Assembly: GCA_018881555.1 (NCBI GenBank)
Contig: JACAXG010000028.1
Location: forward strand, 2,221,143 to 2,285,142
Length of the DNA stretch: 64,000 nt
Direction of reading: 5' to 3'
Origin: Amblyornis subalaris
Taxonomy: Eukaryota > Chordata > Aves > Passeriformes > Ptilonorhynchidae
Shown: positions 49,065 to 60,830 of the stretch, piece after piece
Layout of the letters: the number at the start of each line of letters is the position of its first letter
Numbering within the stretch: the stretch's first letter is position 1
The notes under the pieces: model-generated
What the model was told of the DNA's origin: nothing
What the model saw: the letters and a program-made list of their open reading frames with translations, nothing else
The model's database searches: none
Translations under genes and position numbers: made by a program

Positions 49065-49935
49065 ATTTCCCGCAGGACGAGACCGACATGGAGCAGCGAC
49101 GGCCCCCCGGTCCCCCCGCCACCGCCGGGCCCCGCGGGAGGCGCCGGCGCAGCCCCGGCCCGGCCCCGCCGCAGCCGCAGCCCCGTGTCCCCCTCACGCC
49201 GCCGCCATGGCCGGAGCCACCGCCTCCTCACGGCCCCGCAGCCATCTTGGGGTCACATGACACGCGGCCTCCGACCCCGCCAGCAGGAAGCGAGGCCGCC
49301 GCCTCCTCCTTCTCCTCAGCTGNAATTGTTTATTTTTAATGTCGTCGTTCTTTGTAGTTACCGATCCCGGGACGGGCCCAGCGGCCGCAGAAAAGAGGGA
49401 AAACGGTGGCGGGGCGGCGGCTAGAGGGAAGGCTGAGGGGCGCCGCGGGGCATCTCGGGAGTTGTGGTTTCCTGCCTCCGCCACGGCGGCGCTTTACGGC
49501 AGGACGTGACGGTGAGGGCGAGCGACAGAGAGAGCGCGGGAGAGCGGGAGGTGACGGGGGAACGGGGGGAAAAGTGGGAAAGGAAAGGNGAGGGTTGGAT
49601 CTGTCCCGGCTGAGGGACAGGGGGGATGAGGAGTGGCGGAGGGGCTGCGTTGCCCCGGCCGTGAGGGGCGCGGGTAGCCCAGCCCCGGCAGGGCAGGAGA
49701 GGGCCGGGAGACAGGAGGCGGGACCTCCCGTCAGCTGTGTCTGGAGGGGGTGACGCCTTCTCCATCCCCGTGCGGCGCCGAGGGGGCTGCCCTGAGCCCT
49801 CCCGCCGTGNCTCCTTAAAGGCTGAGTGTCCGTCCGGTGCCATCAGCGGTGTCTCTCCATCCCGGCAGGATCCGGCCCCGGGGCGCGGAGTAGCAGCATG
49901 CCTTGTCCCCGCGGGAGCTGTCGCCACGGCCTGTG
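49065..49935. promoter_or_regulatory. Shared bidirectional promoter of SMCR8 and TOP3A
   Basis: CpG-rich head-to-head interval between the SMCR8 ATG (49064, minus) and the TOP3A ATG (49936, plus). Visible motifs are a YY1-type gccatcttgg at 49241-49250, an M-box-like gtcacatgac at 49252-49261, and a ZNF143-like element in complement at about 49448-49467 (gggcatctcgggagttgtgg). For TOP3A an untranslated exon ending near 49510 (gtgagg donor) and an acceptor ggcag at 49869 are possible but not proven. No TATA box is seen. Confidence 0.7.
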
Positions 49936-52900
49936 ATGAACCTCTACGTGAGGCTGTTTACCAGGGGCACGATGCTGCCCCAGCCCTGGCGCCTGTTCTC
50001 GCGGGCCGCGGAGGACTTGGCGCTGCAGAGGATCCGGAAGGTGCTGTGCGTGGCGGAGAAGAACGATGCTGCCCGAGGGATCGCGGACCTGCTCTCCAAC
50101 AGCAGGATGCGGCGGGTAGGAACGCCCCACATCTTGCTGCTCCCTGGTACACGTGCACGTGTGGCTGGGGAGGGTCAGCAGCACAGCCCTGGGCTCAGGT
50201 GGGGTCCGTGTTGTGTGTGGCACCCCCAGGACACACGTCAGAGCTTGGCACGGGCACTTCACATCAGCACGTGCCACACTTTGCACTGTTTTTCTCTCTG
50301 AACACACGAGAGTACAAGAAGGGCTTTGATCTGTCCCCGATGCCCACCTTGTCACCCAGCCCAGAGCACTGAGTGCCACATCCAGTGATTCCTTGAACAC
50401 CTCCAGGGTTGGTGACTCCAAACCTCCCTGGGCAGTTCCAGTGCTTGATAACACCTTCCACGAAGATTTTCTTCCTGATGTCCAACCTAAACCTTCCCTG
50501 GCACAGCCTGAGGCTGTTTTCCCCAGGTAACAAATGACAAGATGAGAGAAAAGAGGCTGACCCCCACCTGGCTCCAACCTCCTTTATTTGAATAAAAGGT
50601 GATATTGAGAATCTGATCTCTGACAGTTCCAATCAAGGAAGAAACCATCCTGCGTCTGTAAAAAAAGCAGCAAATACACAATCTGGGAACTTCCACGAGT
50701 CCCAGTTAGGTGGGAGGTAGCCTTGGGGACACTACTTGTCACTTGGAACAGGATAGCTGTTTGTCAGGAGTTTCTANGATCACTGGCCAGCCCCATTAAA
50801 TAATTCAGTTCTTTATCATCCATGGGGAGATAATCCTGGAATCACCCTCAGGAATGGTTTAAAGTGCTTTTAACTTGGAAATCACCATTTCAGTGTCTCC
50901 ATAAATCATACAGGCAATTTTCCTTCCCCTGCTGCAGTTCCCATTAGCCCCAGTACCTGCTTTTCCTTTGTCCCGTGCCTCCTGTGCTCCACCCCAGTGT
51001 GGACAAAGCAAGGCAGGATGGATTTGTTTTCCTTTAAAAGCCAGAAACTCAGGACCCCTCCTTTTCCTTCCAGCGAGAAGGGTTTTCCAAGTTCAACAAG
51101 ATCTATGAATACGAATACCAGATGTTTGGCCAGGTAAGAGTTTTCTTTCAATCTGCTGCTGGATTAATGAAGTACAAACACTAATTAATAAAAACCATTT
51201 GTCAGGAGTTACAAAACACATTTCCACCTATGGGGATGTTCTGCCCAAAGATGAGGAAAAGTCAGATGTTGTTTTCTTGATTCAACCACGTGTTTTGTTG
51301 CTCTAAATCTTTCGACTTTATGGTTTTATATCAGTCAAAAATACATAGTTCTTTAGAATTGGGAACTTCCTACAAAAATTGAGGGCAAGGCCATGGATAG
51401 AGTTTATTACGATGTATTAGTTGTGGAAGTGTTCAAGGCCAGGTTGGATGGGGCTTGGAGCAACCTGATCTAGTGGGAGATGTCCCTGCCCATGGCAGGG
51501 GTGGAACTGGATGGGCTTTAAGGTCCCTCCCAACCCAAACCGTTCTGGGATTCTGTGATTAAAAGGAGAAAGCTGTCACTAATCGTGTAAATTGAGAAGT
51601 GAAGGAAGATTTTGGGGCTGGGGGTAGTTTTTGGTGAGTGATGGGCACTAATTTCCTTTCTCTGTCTCTTGCAGAATGTTACCATGGTGATGACATCTGT
51701 GTCAGGACATTTACTGGCTCATGATTTTATAATGCCATTTCGTAAATGGTTGGTACCTCCTACCCTTCATAGGAAGGGTCTGTCACCTCCTGCCCCTCAC
51801 AGGAAGGTCCTGTCACCTCCTGCCTTTCACGGGAAGGGTCTGTCACCTCCTGCTCTCATCCTTGAGCCGAGTAGGACACTGCAAGCTCAAAGACAAGGGA
51901 GCATGGAGGGATCTCTGACTCAGAGCAGAGTGATGAGTTCCAAATTTTATAAAGAATAGCTAAAATATTGGTTAAAAAAAACCCCTGAAGTCATAATACA
52001 TCAAGGTAGACCCAGGGNATTAAACTGATTCCAAAACTGGATGGTTTTGTGTTCTTTGTCCAGCTAGGAACTGTCCTGGGAAGTGGGGTGCTTTCTCTGT
52101 CTTACCCCGCTTTGTTCTCTGGGCTTCAAATAAGAGAAGTTTCTTGTTGTCTTCCAGATTTGCTCTTTTCTCTGGCTGTTTTTTCAGTCTGTTGCTTTTA
52201 AGAGTTATTCAGCATTTCATGTGAACTCNACATTGTCTAAGACAAGGCCTGTAATAAAATCCATCAATTCCAGTACTTAGCACCAGTTAGTGTCTCACAA
52301 ATGTGTGTTTTAGTTTATGTGATGCACACATGTGTTTATCCTCTGTTTTCCAGGCATAGTTGCAACCCTTTATCTCTTTTTGATGCTGAAATTGAGAAGT
52401 ATTGCCCTGAAAATTACGTGGATATCAAGGTACATCATGGTTAAAGCTTTCCCTGAAACGTAGTTCAGAGGTTGGTTCAACAAATATTGTCCCAGACAGA
52501 AGGNCAATCTTACCTTTGTCCTTAGCATCCAAATTTCCAGAGTTTAGCAGATTCCTCCTGCATTTCCTAGGACTATATATGCTGTTCATTTGTGATATTG
52601 AAACTCTTCTGCTCNTGTACAAGTGGTGCAGTGAAGGAACAACTGCTTTGCTAAAAATATAGATTTTTTTTTCCAACAAAGTGGAATTGGTGATTGTGTC
52701 TCAGAAAAATGACATTTTTAGAAAACAGATTGTGGTACAACCTNCTCCAAGCCAAGCTTTTTAACAGAATTAGATGTAAATAAATGACTCAATTCTTTTG
52801 ACTTCTGCCTAATCTCCTGAGACACACAGTTACAAAATGTTATTGCAACAACCCATCTCCATGGATACACGTTGCATTTTGTGTTCAGTGAGTCATTCTG

Positions 52901-55900
52901 GAATTAAATGACAGAGCAAGTGGCCTGGAATGTCTCACTGTGTTGTTTTTCTCCTCTCAGAGAACNCTTGAACGAGAAATCCAGCAGTGCCAAGCCCTGG
53001 TGATCTGGACTGATTGCGATCGAGAAGGAGAGAACATCGGCTTTGAGATCATCCACGTGTGCAAAGCTGGTGTGTAGAGCATCTTCATCAGTCCGAGTTC
53101 CATTAAAAGTTTAACAGCTCATCAGAGATCTTTTAGCAGAGGCAAATTCTCCATCTTACTGTGTCCAGGTTAAATGCTGACTGTAATTCTAATAAATATT
53201 TGGCTCTGATAGACCAGAAATACATCCAGCTGTAGGATCAATTGACAGCAGGCTCTCTCAACAACAGCTGTTTATTAGTTGCTCCTTTCTGTTGGTGTTT
53301 GAGTCACTGTGATTTCTTCTTTGTGTGTATGTGGCAGTAAAGCCAAACCTCCAGGTATTCCGAGCCCGATTCTCGGAGATCACACTTCATGCTGTCAGAT
53401 CAGCCTGCGAGAACCTCACCCAGCCAGACCGAAAAACGAGCGACGCCGTTGATGTCAGGCAGGAGCTGGATCTCAGGATAGGTACGTAAACGTCTGTTCC
53501 TGTAACCCAAACTCAAGGCAGAAATGCTCTCTGTAGTGTCATAAACCTGTTTTTTAGGTCAGATGCAGCTAAATGATGTCTCATGTTTTATTGGAAATGT
53601 GGTTTTTAAATCAGAGAATCGTCAGCTCCCAAGATCGAGTCCAACCTGTGACCAATCCCCACCTTGTCAACCAGANNAGAGCACTGAGTACCACACCCAA
53701 TTGTTTCTTGAACGTGTTCAGGGCAGTCCATTCCAATATTTAACAACCGTTTCTGTGAAGAANTTCCTCCTGAAAGGAGNAAATTTCTCGTTGAAGCAAA
53801 TANTAAGTTTATAGCTCACACAGCACTGACAGGCTTCTGCAACTGAGTATTAAACAGAGTAAAATTAATGNTCAGAGTATTAAAAAGAACCACCTGAAGT
53901 GCTTTGATTATCATTCAACATTGTTGTATTCAGTTCTGGTGCCCATTTTATTTTCTCAGGTGCTGCCTTCACCAGATTCCAGACACTGAGGCTGCGGAAG
54001 ATCTTCCCTGATATTTTAGCAGATCAGCTGATCAGCTATGGCAGCTGCCAGTTCCCAACGCTGGGATTTGTAGTTGAACGCTTTAAAGCCATCCAGGCCT
54101 TTGTTCCTGAAGCCTTCTACAAAATTAAAGGTATGTTTGGGGAAACACAGTCCTAGGCTTCGTCTTAGAGGATTTGATGTGTAGAGAAAGCAAAAACGTT
54201 GGAGCAACGAACAAAATGGTGCAGAGGAGGTTTCTTCTTCCTCTGCCATGACCACTGAGCAGAACTGAAGGGTTTCCAAGTGCCTTTGTGGTATTTCTGT
54301 TTTGTGGCCCCTCTATCAGCCAGCTCTGTTGTCCATCACAGTGACCCATGACCATGAACATGGCAGCGTGGTCTTCAACTGGAAGAGGAACCGGCTCTTC
54401 AATCACACAGCGTGCCTGGTNCTTTACCAGATGTGTATGGAGGTAGGAAAGCTTGTAAATAGTTGCATAATCCAGATTCAGCCAAAATGAATCCCTGTAT
54501 CCATCTTGTTCAAGACTTTTAAAGAACAGTCTGTGTAAACTCCTAAAGGAGATTTGGGTTTTGCTTACTCTTTTTAGGATCCAGTAGCGACTGTTGTTGA
54601 TGTTGTGAGCAAGCCAAAGAGCAAATGGAGGCCCCTGCCCCTGGACACTGTGGTATGTTTGAACTCCGGGGAGGATTTCCCTGAAAAGAGCTTTGAACAG
54701 ATGTTTTACTCATTGCTCTGAATTATCCACTAATACTTCTGGGTTTTCTGGCTTTTCCCAACACAGGAACTGGAAAAATTGGCTTCCCGCAAACTGAAAA
54801 TAAATGCAAAGGAAACCATGACCATAGCAGAAAAACTCTACACTAAAGGGTAAGAAAGCAAGACTTGGCTTGGTAAACTTAATTCTTTTAAAAGTAAATG
54901 GCCTTTTGTCGAAAATAGGAAGTATCTTGGAACAACTTTCAAAGTGCTCTCGTATCTTTCTTCCTAAGGTTCATTAGTTACCCCCGAACCGAGACCAACA
55001 TTTTCCCCAAGGAGCTGAACCTCTCTGCCTTGGTAGAACAGCAGACACAGGACCCAAACTGGGGAGACTTTGCACAGAGGATTTTGGATCAGGGTGGGCC
55101 GACCCCTCGGAGTGGAACCAAATCCGATCAGGCTCACCCTCCCATTCACCCCACAAAATATGCCGCCAGCCTGCAGGTGGGTGTAACCAGAGGTAACTGC
55201 ATGGGTTGTGTTGCTTGATAAATAAAGATAAAAGCCTTAACATGGTCTTTAGCACAGGATCCTCATCTGAGATCCCACTGATTTCATGCTGTCTTGTTAA
55301 CCTGAGAGGACACTGACCCTTCTTACTGTTTGATACCAGGGCAATGAGCAGAGACTCTATGAATTCATCGTGCGCCACTTTTTGGCTTGTTGCTCTCAAG
55401 ATGCCAAAGGACAGGAAACAACTGTGGAGATTGACATTGCCAACGAACAATTCATTGCTCAAGGACTCATGATCCTGGCCCGAAATTACCTGGAAGTGTA
55501 TCCTTATGAGAAGTGGAGTGATAAGGTAATCCCCCCTTGAGTAACGTAGGTAGGAGAGGCTGAAGTAGCACTTCACTGCCAACTTCAGACCTCTCTGCAA
55601 AACATCCTTTGACCATTTCTGGTGTTTTCACTCAGAGCCTTTGTCCTGAATGATTGGACCAGGCAGCTGTTTCAAAGAGATTCTCCTTCCCTTCAGGTTA
55701 TCCCANTGTATCAGAAAGGGTCTCGCTTTCAGCCCACCACGGTGGAGATGGTGGATGGGGAAACCAGTCCTCCCTTGCTCCTCACGGAAGCGGATCTCAT
55801 TGCTCTCATGGAGAAACACGGCATTGGTCAGTATGGGCAGCGTGGCCTCTCTCTCTTGGCAGAGGGAATTCTCTCCAGGGAATTCTCCAAATGTTACTTC

Positions 55901-58900
55901 AGATGAAAAATCACTTAAACGTGCAGAATAAAGGGATATAGAGGGCAAAGTCCAAACATCCTCGGGAGCCTGCAGAGCACCTCCAGTACCCANGGGGATG
56001 AGCAATTTTGGGTCCAGGGTGTGCCCCCAGCACCTCTCTGGCCTTGGTGCCAGTGGGGCATGAGGGCAGTGCTGGTCCTCACCATAAGTTGTGTCCTTGT
56101 CCCTGGGCACAGGGGAAATCGCTTCTTGGCCCCTGCTCTGACTGACATCCCTCTGGTTCAGGGACTGATGCCACCCACGCTGAGCACATCGAGACGATCA
56201 AGACACGGATGTACGTGGGCCTCACCGCCGATCAGCGCTTCCTGCCCGGCCACCTGGGCATGGGGCTGGTGGAAGGTGAGAGAAGAGCCCTCAGAAAGAG
56301 GGCAAGTTCCTTACTTTCTCCTTCCTTTCACTTACCATTCCGTATATCCCTCAGGCTATGATTCCATGGGCTACGAGATGTCCAAGCCTGACCTTCGAGC
56401 TGAGCTGGAGGCTGATCTAAAACTGATCTGTGAGGGGAAGAAAGACAAATCTGTAGTGTTGCAGCAGCAGGTCCAAAAGTACAAGCAAGTCTTCATTGAA
56501 GCTGTGGCCAGAGCCAACAAGTGAGTCCTGTCGTTGCCCTCTTCCCTTTGCCTTGCTCTTCTGGGAGGTGCTGGCTGCTCATCTGAGGCTCAGCCGGGAG
56601 TGGGGGATCTTGTCACACTGTTTCTCTGGAATGAGGGATCCTGTCACACTGTTTCCCTGGAGCTCTGCCCTCTGTGTGTAGGTATTTGCATGGGAAGGGA
56701 TGACTCGCAGCCTGGCACGCTGTCAGGAGTTCGTGCCAGCTAAGGGTTTAAACCAGGATGAGCAGTTAAGATGGAATTTGGGGGTGGCAACATGCACTGA
56801 CCTCTGATGTTGTACCCACACCTTTCCTGTTCCAGAAGTGTGGTGCTGAGTCAACGTGCTCTTGGAGAAGCTCAGAGGGGCTGTGTGGGGGGCAGCAGGT
56901 TCTGAGTCACTGCAGCACCTGATTGCTCCTTGCAGAGACACAGTGGATGCTCTGCTTGTTTCTTTACAGATTGGATCAGGCCCTGGCTCAGTATTTTGGA
57001 GAAGCTGCAGAAATTGCAGAGCGGGATGAGGTGTACTCAGCAATGCCTGTTTCTGTTCGGAAGTGTCCCCACTGCAACAGTGACATGGTCCTGAAGACCA
57101 AGAAGAATGGCGGGTTGGTGACCTTCCCTCTTGTAGCCTCCTGTGTTGGTTTGTGTTTCTCCAGGCATTCATTTACCTGCTTTGGTAAAAGCTTGGAAAC
57201 CTTGGGCTGCAGCTTGTGCTGACTCCACCAGCTAAATGAGCTGTGTGGACTCAGCTGAACCTTTTCTCAAGTAGGTATTTGCCCTGAAAAATTGCAGTTT
57301 TGACAATTTCTGACAGCTGAGATGAGAGAATGGATCCTCAACTGTCTTGACTTTGCCTCTTCCTCATCCAGTGCCTTTGTCCCACGACAGGTTCTACCTC
57401 AGCTGCATGAGCTATCCAGCCTGTAAAACTGCAGTCTGGTTCCCTGATTTTGTGCTGGATGTGACCAGAGATGAGAGCATCTGTGATGTGTGTAAACCCC
57501 ATCCGGTTCACAGGTAGGTCATACCAGTTATCCCTTGTTGGACACTGGGGCAGTGGCTTCCCTGGGCTAGGCTGGACAAGCATTTTCATTCCAGTCTTGG
57601 AAAGCTGGAGTAGCACTTGGCTGTGGGATAGAACGAAGAGAGGTTGAGGAGAATAGTCGATGTACAGCAGAATTTAAAAAATACATAAAAATTCAAGTCT
57701 AAATTGAGGTCTGTTGATGAGAAACTGAGAGACTTTGACTCTTCCTTTCCTTGTAGGCTGAAGTTCAAATTCAAGAAAGGGAGCGTTCCACCCGTGATGC
57801 CCCTGGAGTTCGTTGGCTGCATTGGAGGCTGTGATGAGATGCTGAAAGAGCTCCTGGACCTCAAGTACTTGCACAGATCATCCCAACCCACATCATCCAC
57901 CGCCCAGCCAGGGCATCACCTGCAGGCNAACCATTCCTTGAACAGAACCAGCAGTGACAACAGGCACGCCAGGGGGACCTCCAACATGGCACGGGGACAC
58001 CTGCTGTCCGTGAACTCCTCCAGAACCCCCAGGGCTGCTCCTCCAGCTGCTCCAGACGACGGGAGCAACGCCGTGGTGTGCAACTGCGGGAGCGAGGCGC
58101 TGCTGCTGACCGTGCGCAAGGACGGCCCCAACCGCGGCCGCCAGTTCTACAAGTGCAGCTCCNGCGCCTGCAACTTCTTCCTCTGGGCTGACGAGCAGCC
58201 AGAGGACCGAGGCTCCGCAGCTCCACGCAGCTCCACGCTGCTCCAGCCCGTTGCTGGGAGAGCCCCAGCGAGATCCCAGCGCCCAGGAGGAGGGAGAGAG
58301 CCCTTGGGAAGCAGCAGCTCGGATGCCGGGGGCGGGGCGGTGTGCATGTGTGACCAGCCTGCCGTGACTCGCACCGTGCAGAAGGACGGGCCCAACAAGG
58401 GCCGGCAGTTCCACACCTGCCCCAAGCCCCGGGAGCAGCAGTGCGGCTTCTTCCAGTGGGCAGATGAGAACGTGGCACCAGGTAAGGCCGGGCTCGGGGG
58501 GAGACACAAGGGGTGGAGGCTGTTCTTAAGCTGAGCGAAACAAGGAGCTGCTGGAGAGGGTCCAGTGGAGGCCACAAAGANGATGAGGAATCTGGAGCAT
58601 CTCTTTTATGAGGAAAGACTGAGAGAGCTGGGCATGTTCAGTCTAGAGAAGAGAAGACTGAGATGGGATTTTATTAATGCATATAAATGTCTCAAAGGTG
58701 GGTGCCAAGGAGATGGCACTGGACTTTTTTCGGTGGTGCTTAGTGACAGGATCAGGAGTAATGGCCATAAACTTAAACATAAAAAAAGTTTCACCTCAAC
58801 ATAGGGAAGAACTTTACATTGAGGGTGGCAGGGCTCTCAAACAGCTGTCTAGGGAGGTGATGGAGTCACCCTCTCTGGAGACATTCAAACCCACCTGGCT

Positions 58901-60104
58901 GCATTGCTGTGTCACCTGCTCTAGATGACCCTGCCTTGCCAGGGGGGGTTGGACTGGATGATCTCCAGAGGTTCCTTCCAACCCCAGCTATTCTGGGATT
59001 CTGTAAACTGAACACACCTCTCACACATGCTCATGCTGCACAGCATGGCAGCTCTTGTGGCACCTCATACATTTAACAGACATCAGGTTTGTCTTCAGAA
59101 TATCTGTCAGCAGCTTTATAGCACTTCAGATGTTGCTCTTAACAACAAAGTGCTGGCAGGATACACCCTCACAGCACACATCCAAGCAGTAAACTTGACC
59201 ATCTGCCTGTCCATGACTTGTTGGATAAAGCCCAGCACTCCTTCCAACAGTCTGTTTGGGAATTTGTCCTCCCAAATTACAGTGCTCATCTTTATGAGAG
59301 CTGTTAACTGATTTGGTACAGAGTTGAAGCAGTGGCACCACTTTTGGAGATCTTAAACCCCATTCTGGTATGCNAGGGAAACTCTGCTGCTCCCTCTGCC
59401 CTAGTTTAGGGATGCAGGGAAAGGGCAANTCATTCTGGGGCTTTGATCAGAGATGGAACTGAGCGTGGAAAGATGCTGAAAACAAAAATAATGACAAAAT
59501 AAGGATGCAAAAGAGAAGGAAGTGACAAAAAGGGACGTAACCAGGTACAGAGGGGGAGATGTGGTCTGTGAGGGATCTTCAGCACTGCCCTCCTTCTCCT
59601 TCGTCCTCCTTAGACATTTGGGCTTAAAGAGGTAGAATCAAGTTTTCAAAATTTTTTAAACCCCAAGTTTTCCTCTGGCATGTTTTGTTTCTGCTTCAGC
59701 TGTAGACCAGAGCATGCAGGCAGGCAGATCAGCTTCCCCTGTGCTGTTCCCACATCTCTAATGCTGCAAGACAAATGGGTAACATTTAACTGTTCAGACA
59801 AGTCTGAAGCAAGTGCAGGTTCAGGAATAATCTGAGAATCCTTGATCTGCTATTTTGAACTCACCTTGTGTTTCTCACCTACTCATGTTTTCAAAGATCC
59901 TTAAATTCAAGTTGTTTATCTTTAGGCCCTTCTGGAGATGACTCTTTGAACCACTTTGGCAGCAGTGGATACTCAAGAGGGTTGGGAAGCAAGGCCAAGA
60001 GGCCAGGCAGTATCTCCTCAGGATCTGCTGCCAAGAAACCACGGACCTGCAGCATTTGCCACCAGCCTGGGCACACGAGGAAAACCTGCCCTCAGAACCA
60101 CTGA
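49936..60104 (+). CDS. TOP3A: DNA topoisomerase III alpha
   Basis: Type IA topoisomerase acting in the BLM-TOP3A-RMI dissolvasome in the nucleus and in mitochondrial DNA decatenation. Nineteen coding exons: 49936-50115, 51074-51133, 51675-51748, 52354-52429, 52961-53069, 53338-53481, 53960-54130, 54342-54442, 54578-54652, 54767-54849, 54969-55176, 55340-55525, 55697-55826, 56162-56275, 56355-56520, 56970-57113, 57391-57513, 57757-58481 and 59926-60104. They sum to 3048 nt, 1015 aa (human 1001). The Toprim domain has [12 protein letters not shown] (Glu41) and [10 protein letters not shown] (Asp148, Asp150, Glu152). The catalytic tyrosine is Tyr362 in [11 protein letters not shown]-terminal modules are two C4-type fingers ([17 protein letters not shown]), two GRF fingers starting near Cys823 and Cys911, and a final CCHC knuckle [14 protein letters not shown] at 998-1011. 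The Arg-rich, acid-poor N-terminus fits a mitochondrial presequence. Confidence 0.97.
50333..50585 (-). repeat. CR1 LINE fragment, TOP3A intron 1
   Basis: CR1 in complement, from the cacccagcccagagcactga block through ttcctgatgtccaacctaaa to tgacccccacctggctccaa. The terminal 3' part (cacagaat repeat) is not present at its left side, so this copy is truncated at both ends. Confidence 0.8.
51415..51562 (+). repeat. CR1 LINE 3' end, sense to TOP3A
   Basis: Reads gtgttcaaggccaggttgga, cctgcccatggcaggggtgg and the terminal ttctgggattctgtgatt, i.e. a CR1 3' end in plus orientation. It lies about 110 bases before TOP3A exon 3. Confidence 0.9.
51749..51860 (+). repeat. 30-bp minisatellite after TOP3A exon 3
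   Basis: About three and a half tandem copies of a 30-bp unit (gtcacctcctgcctttcacg plus ggaagggtct), beginning at the exon 3 donor and running into intron 3. The unit length is a multiple of three, so the exon 3 frame stays open through the repeats. The unrepeated exon end itself resembles the unit. Confidence 0.85.
53603..53795 (-). repeat. CR1 LINE fragment, TOP3A intron 6
   Basis: Diverged CR1 in complement: gagtccaacctgtgaccaat, ccaccttgtcaaccaga, tttcttgaacgtgttcaggg, tccattccaatatttaacaa. Two adjacent N and several single N fall inside it, as expected for a region that is hard to map uniquely. Confidence 0.75.
58545..59007 (+). repeat. CR1 LINE fragment in the last TOP3A intron
   Basis: Nearly 0.46 kb of CR1 in sense orientation, from gagggtccagtggaggccac and tttatgaggaaagactgaga, through acattcaaacccacctggct, to the 3' end block gttggactggatgatctcca and ctattctgggattctgta. 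It starts about 60 bases after the exon 18 donor and is the longest sense copy in the window. Confidence 0.9.
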
Positions 60105-60830
60105 GCTGGGATGGACCTCTGAGAGCCTGGAAGGACCAGGGCTGGGAATTGCTGCAGGAGCAACTGCTGCCACAAGAAACTGGACTCTGGAAACAAGTCC
60201 CTTAAGTGTTTTTTTGGAAGGGCTGGTTGCAGGCTGCTCCTGCCAAGGGATGCCATTTGTTACAGCAAGGGTTCAACCANCTTGGAAAAGTGGTTCCACT
60301 ACCAGTTTTTCTTTTCAGCTGCTCTTCTGCTGAGCAGCTTGGGATAGTCTGANCATTTCAAGGAAGCACTTGGAAGCTGAATCTGCAGAGAAGACTGCAC
60401 TGGATCATCCCCCTGCACCATCCCAGTGGTTGTACGTGGCCTTTCCATTGCAGGGAAGAGCTGGATCAGGGCCACCAGGACAGACACCAGGGCTGCTGAG
60501 CTCTGCTCAGTCCCTGGCTTTCCACAGTGTGGAATTTAAGTTCCCCTCTAAGTTGATGTTACCTGAGCAACATTCCCCTTTTTTGCTACCCTTACCTGCG
60601 TTGTCCCTGCCAGTGAAGGAGGGTCAGGTGCAGAGAACCTGGATCTGGTGCTTTCCCTGGGAGAAGCTCAGCTGCAGTGCTCAGGAAAAGCCTTCATTTT
60701 AGATGGTCCCTGAATTTGAAAGCGAGTTCTTCCTCAAACTTTGAGACATGCTTTTGTGATGCTGCTAGCTGATGGAAGTTATTTTTGTCAAACTAATAAG
60801 TTTCTTATTAAAATATTATTTAAATTTTAA
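60105..60830 (+). other. TOP3A: TOP3A 3' untranslated region
   Basis: From the TOP3A stop codon to an ATTAAA hexamer at 60807-60812 followed by AT-rich sequence. The end is inferred from that hexamer only. Confidence 0.5.
60807..60812 (+). terminator. Candidate polyadenylation signal of TOP3A
   Basis: ATTAAA, the common AATAAA variant, about 700 bases after the TOP3A stop in a locally AT-rich setting. It is moderately supported by position only. Confidence 0.45.

Noticed and set aside
49903..49935. Extended TOP3A N-terminus starting upstream of the ATG
   Set aside because: The extended frame would have to start at TTG, not ATG. The first in-frame ATG is at 49936 and gives a plausible presequence.
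58545..59007. Open frames that could look like an extra TOP3A exon
   Set aside because: They lie wholly inside a recognisable CR1 copy, and exon 18 splices in frame to the exon at 59926.
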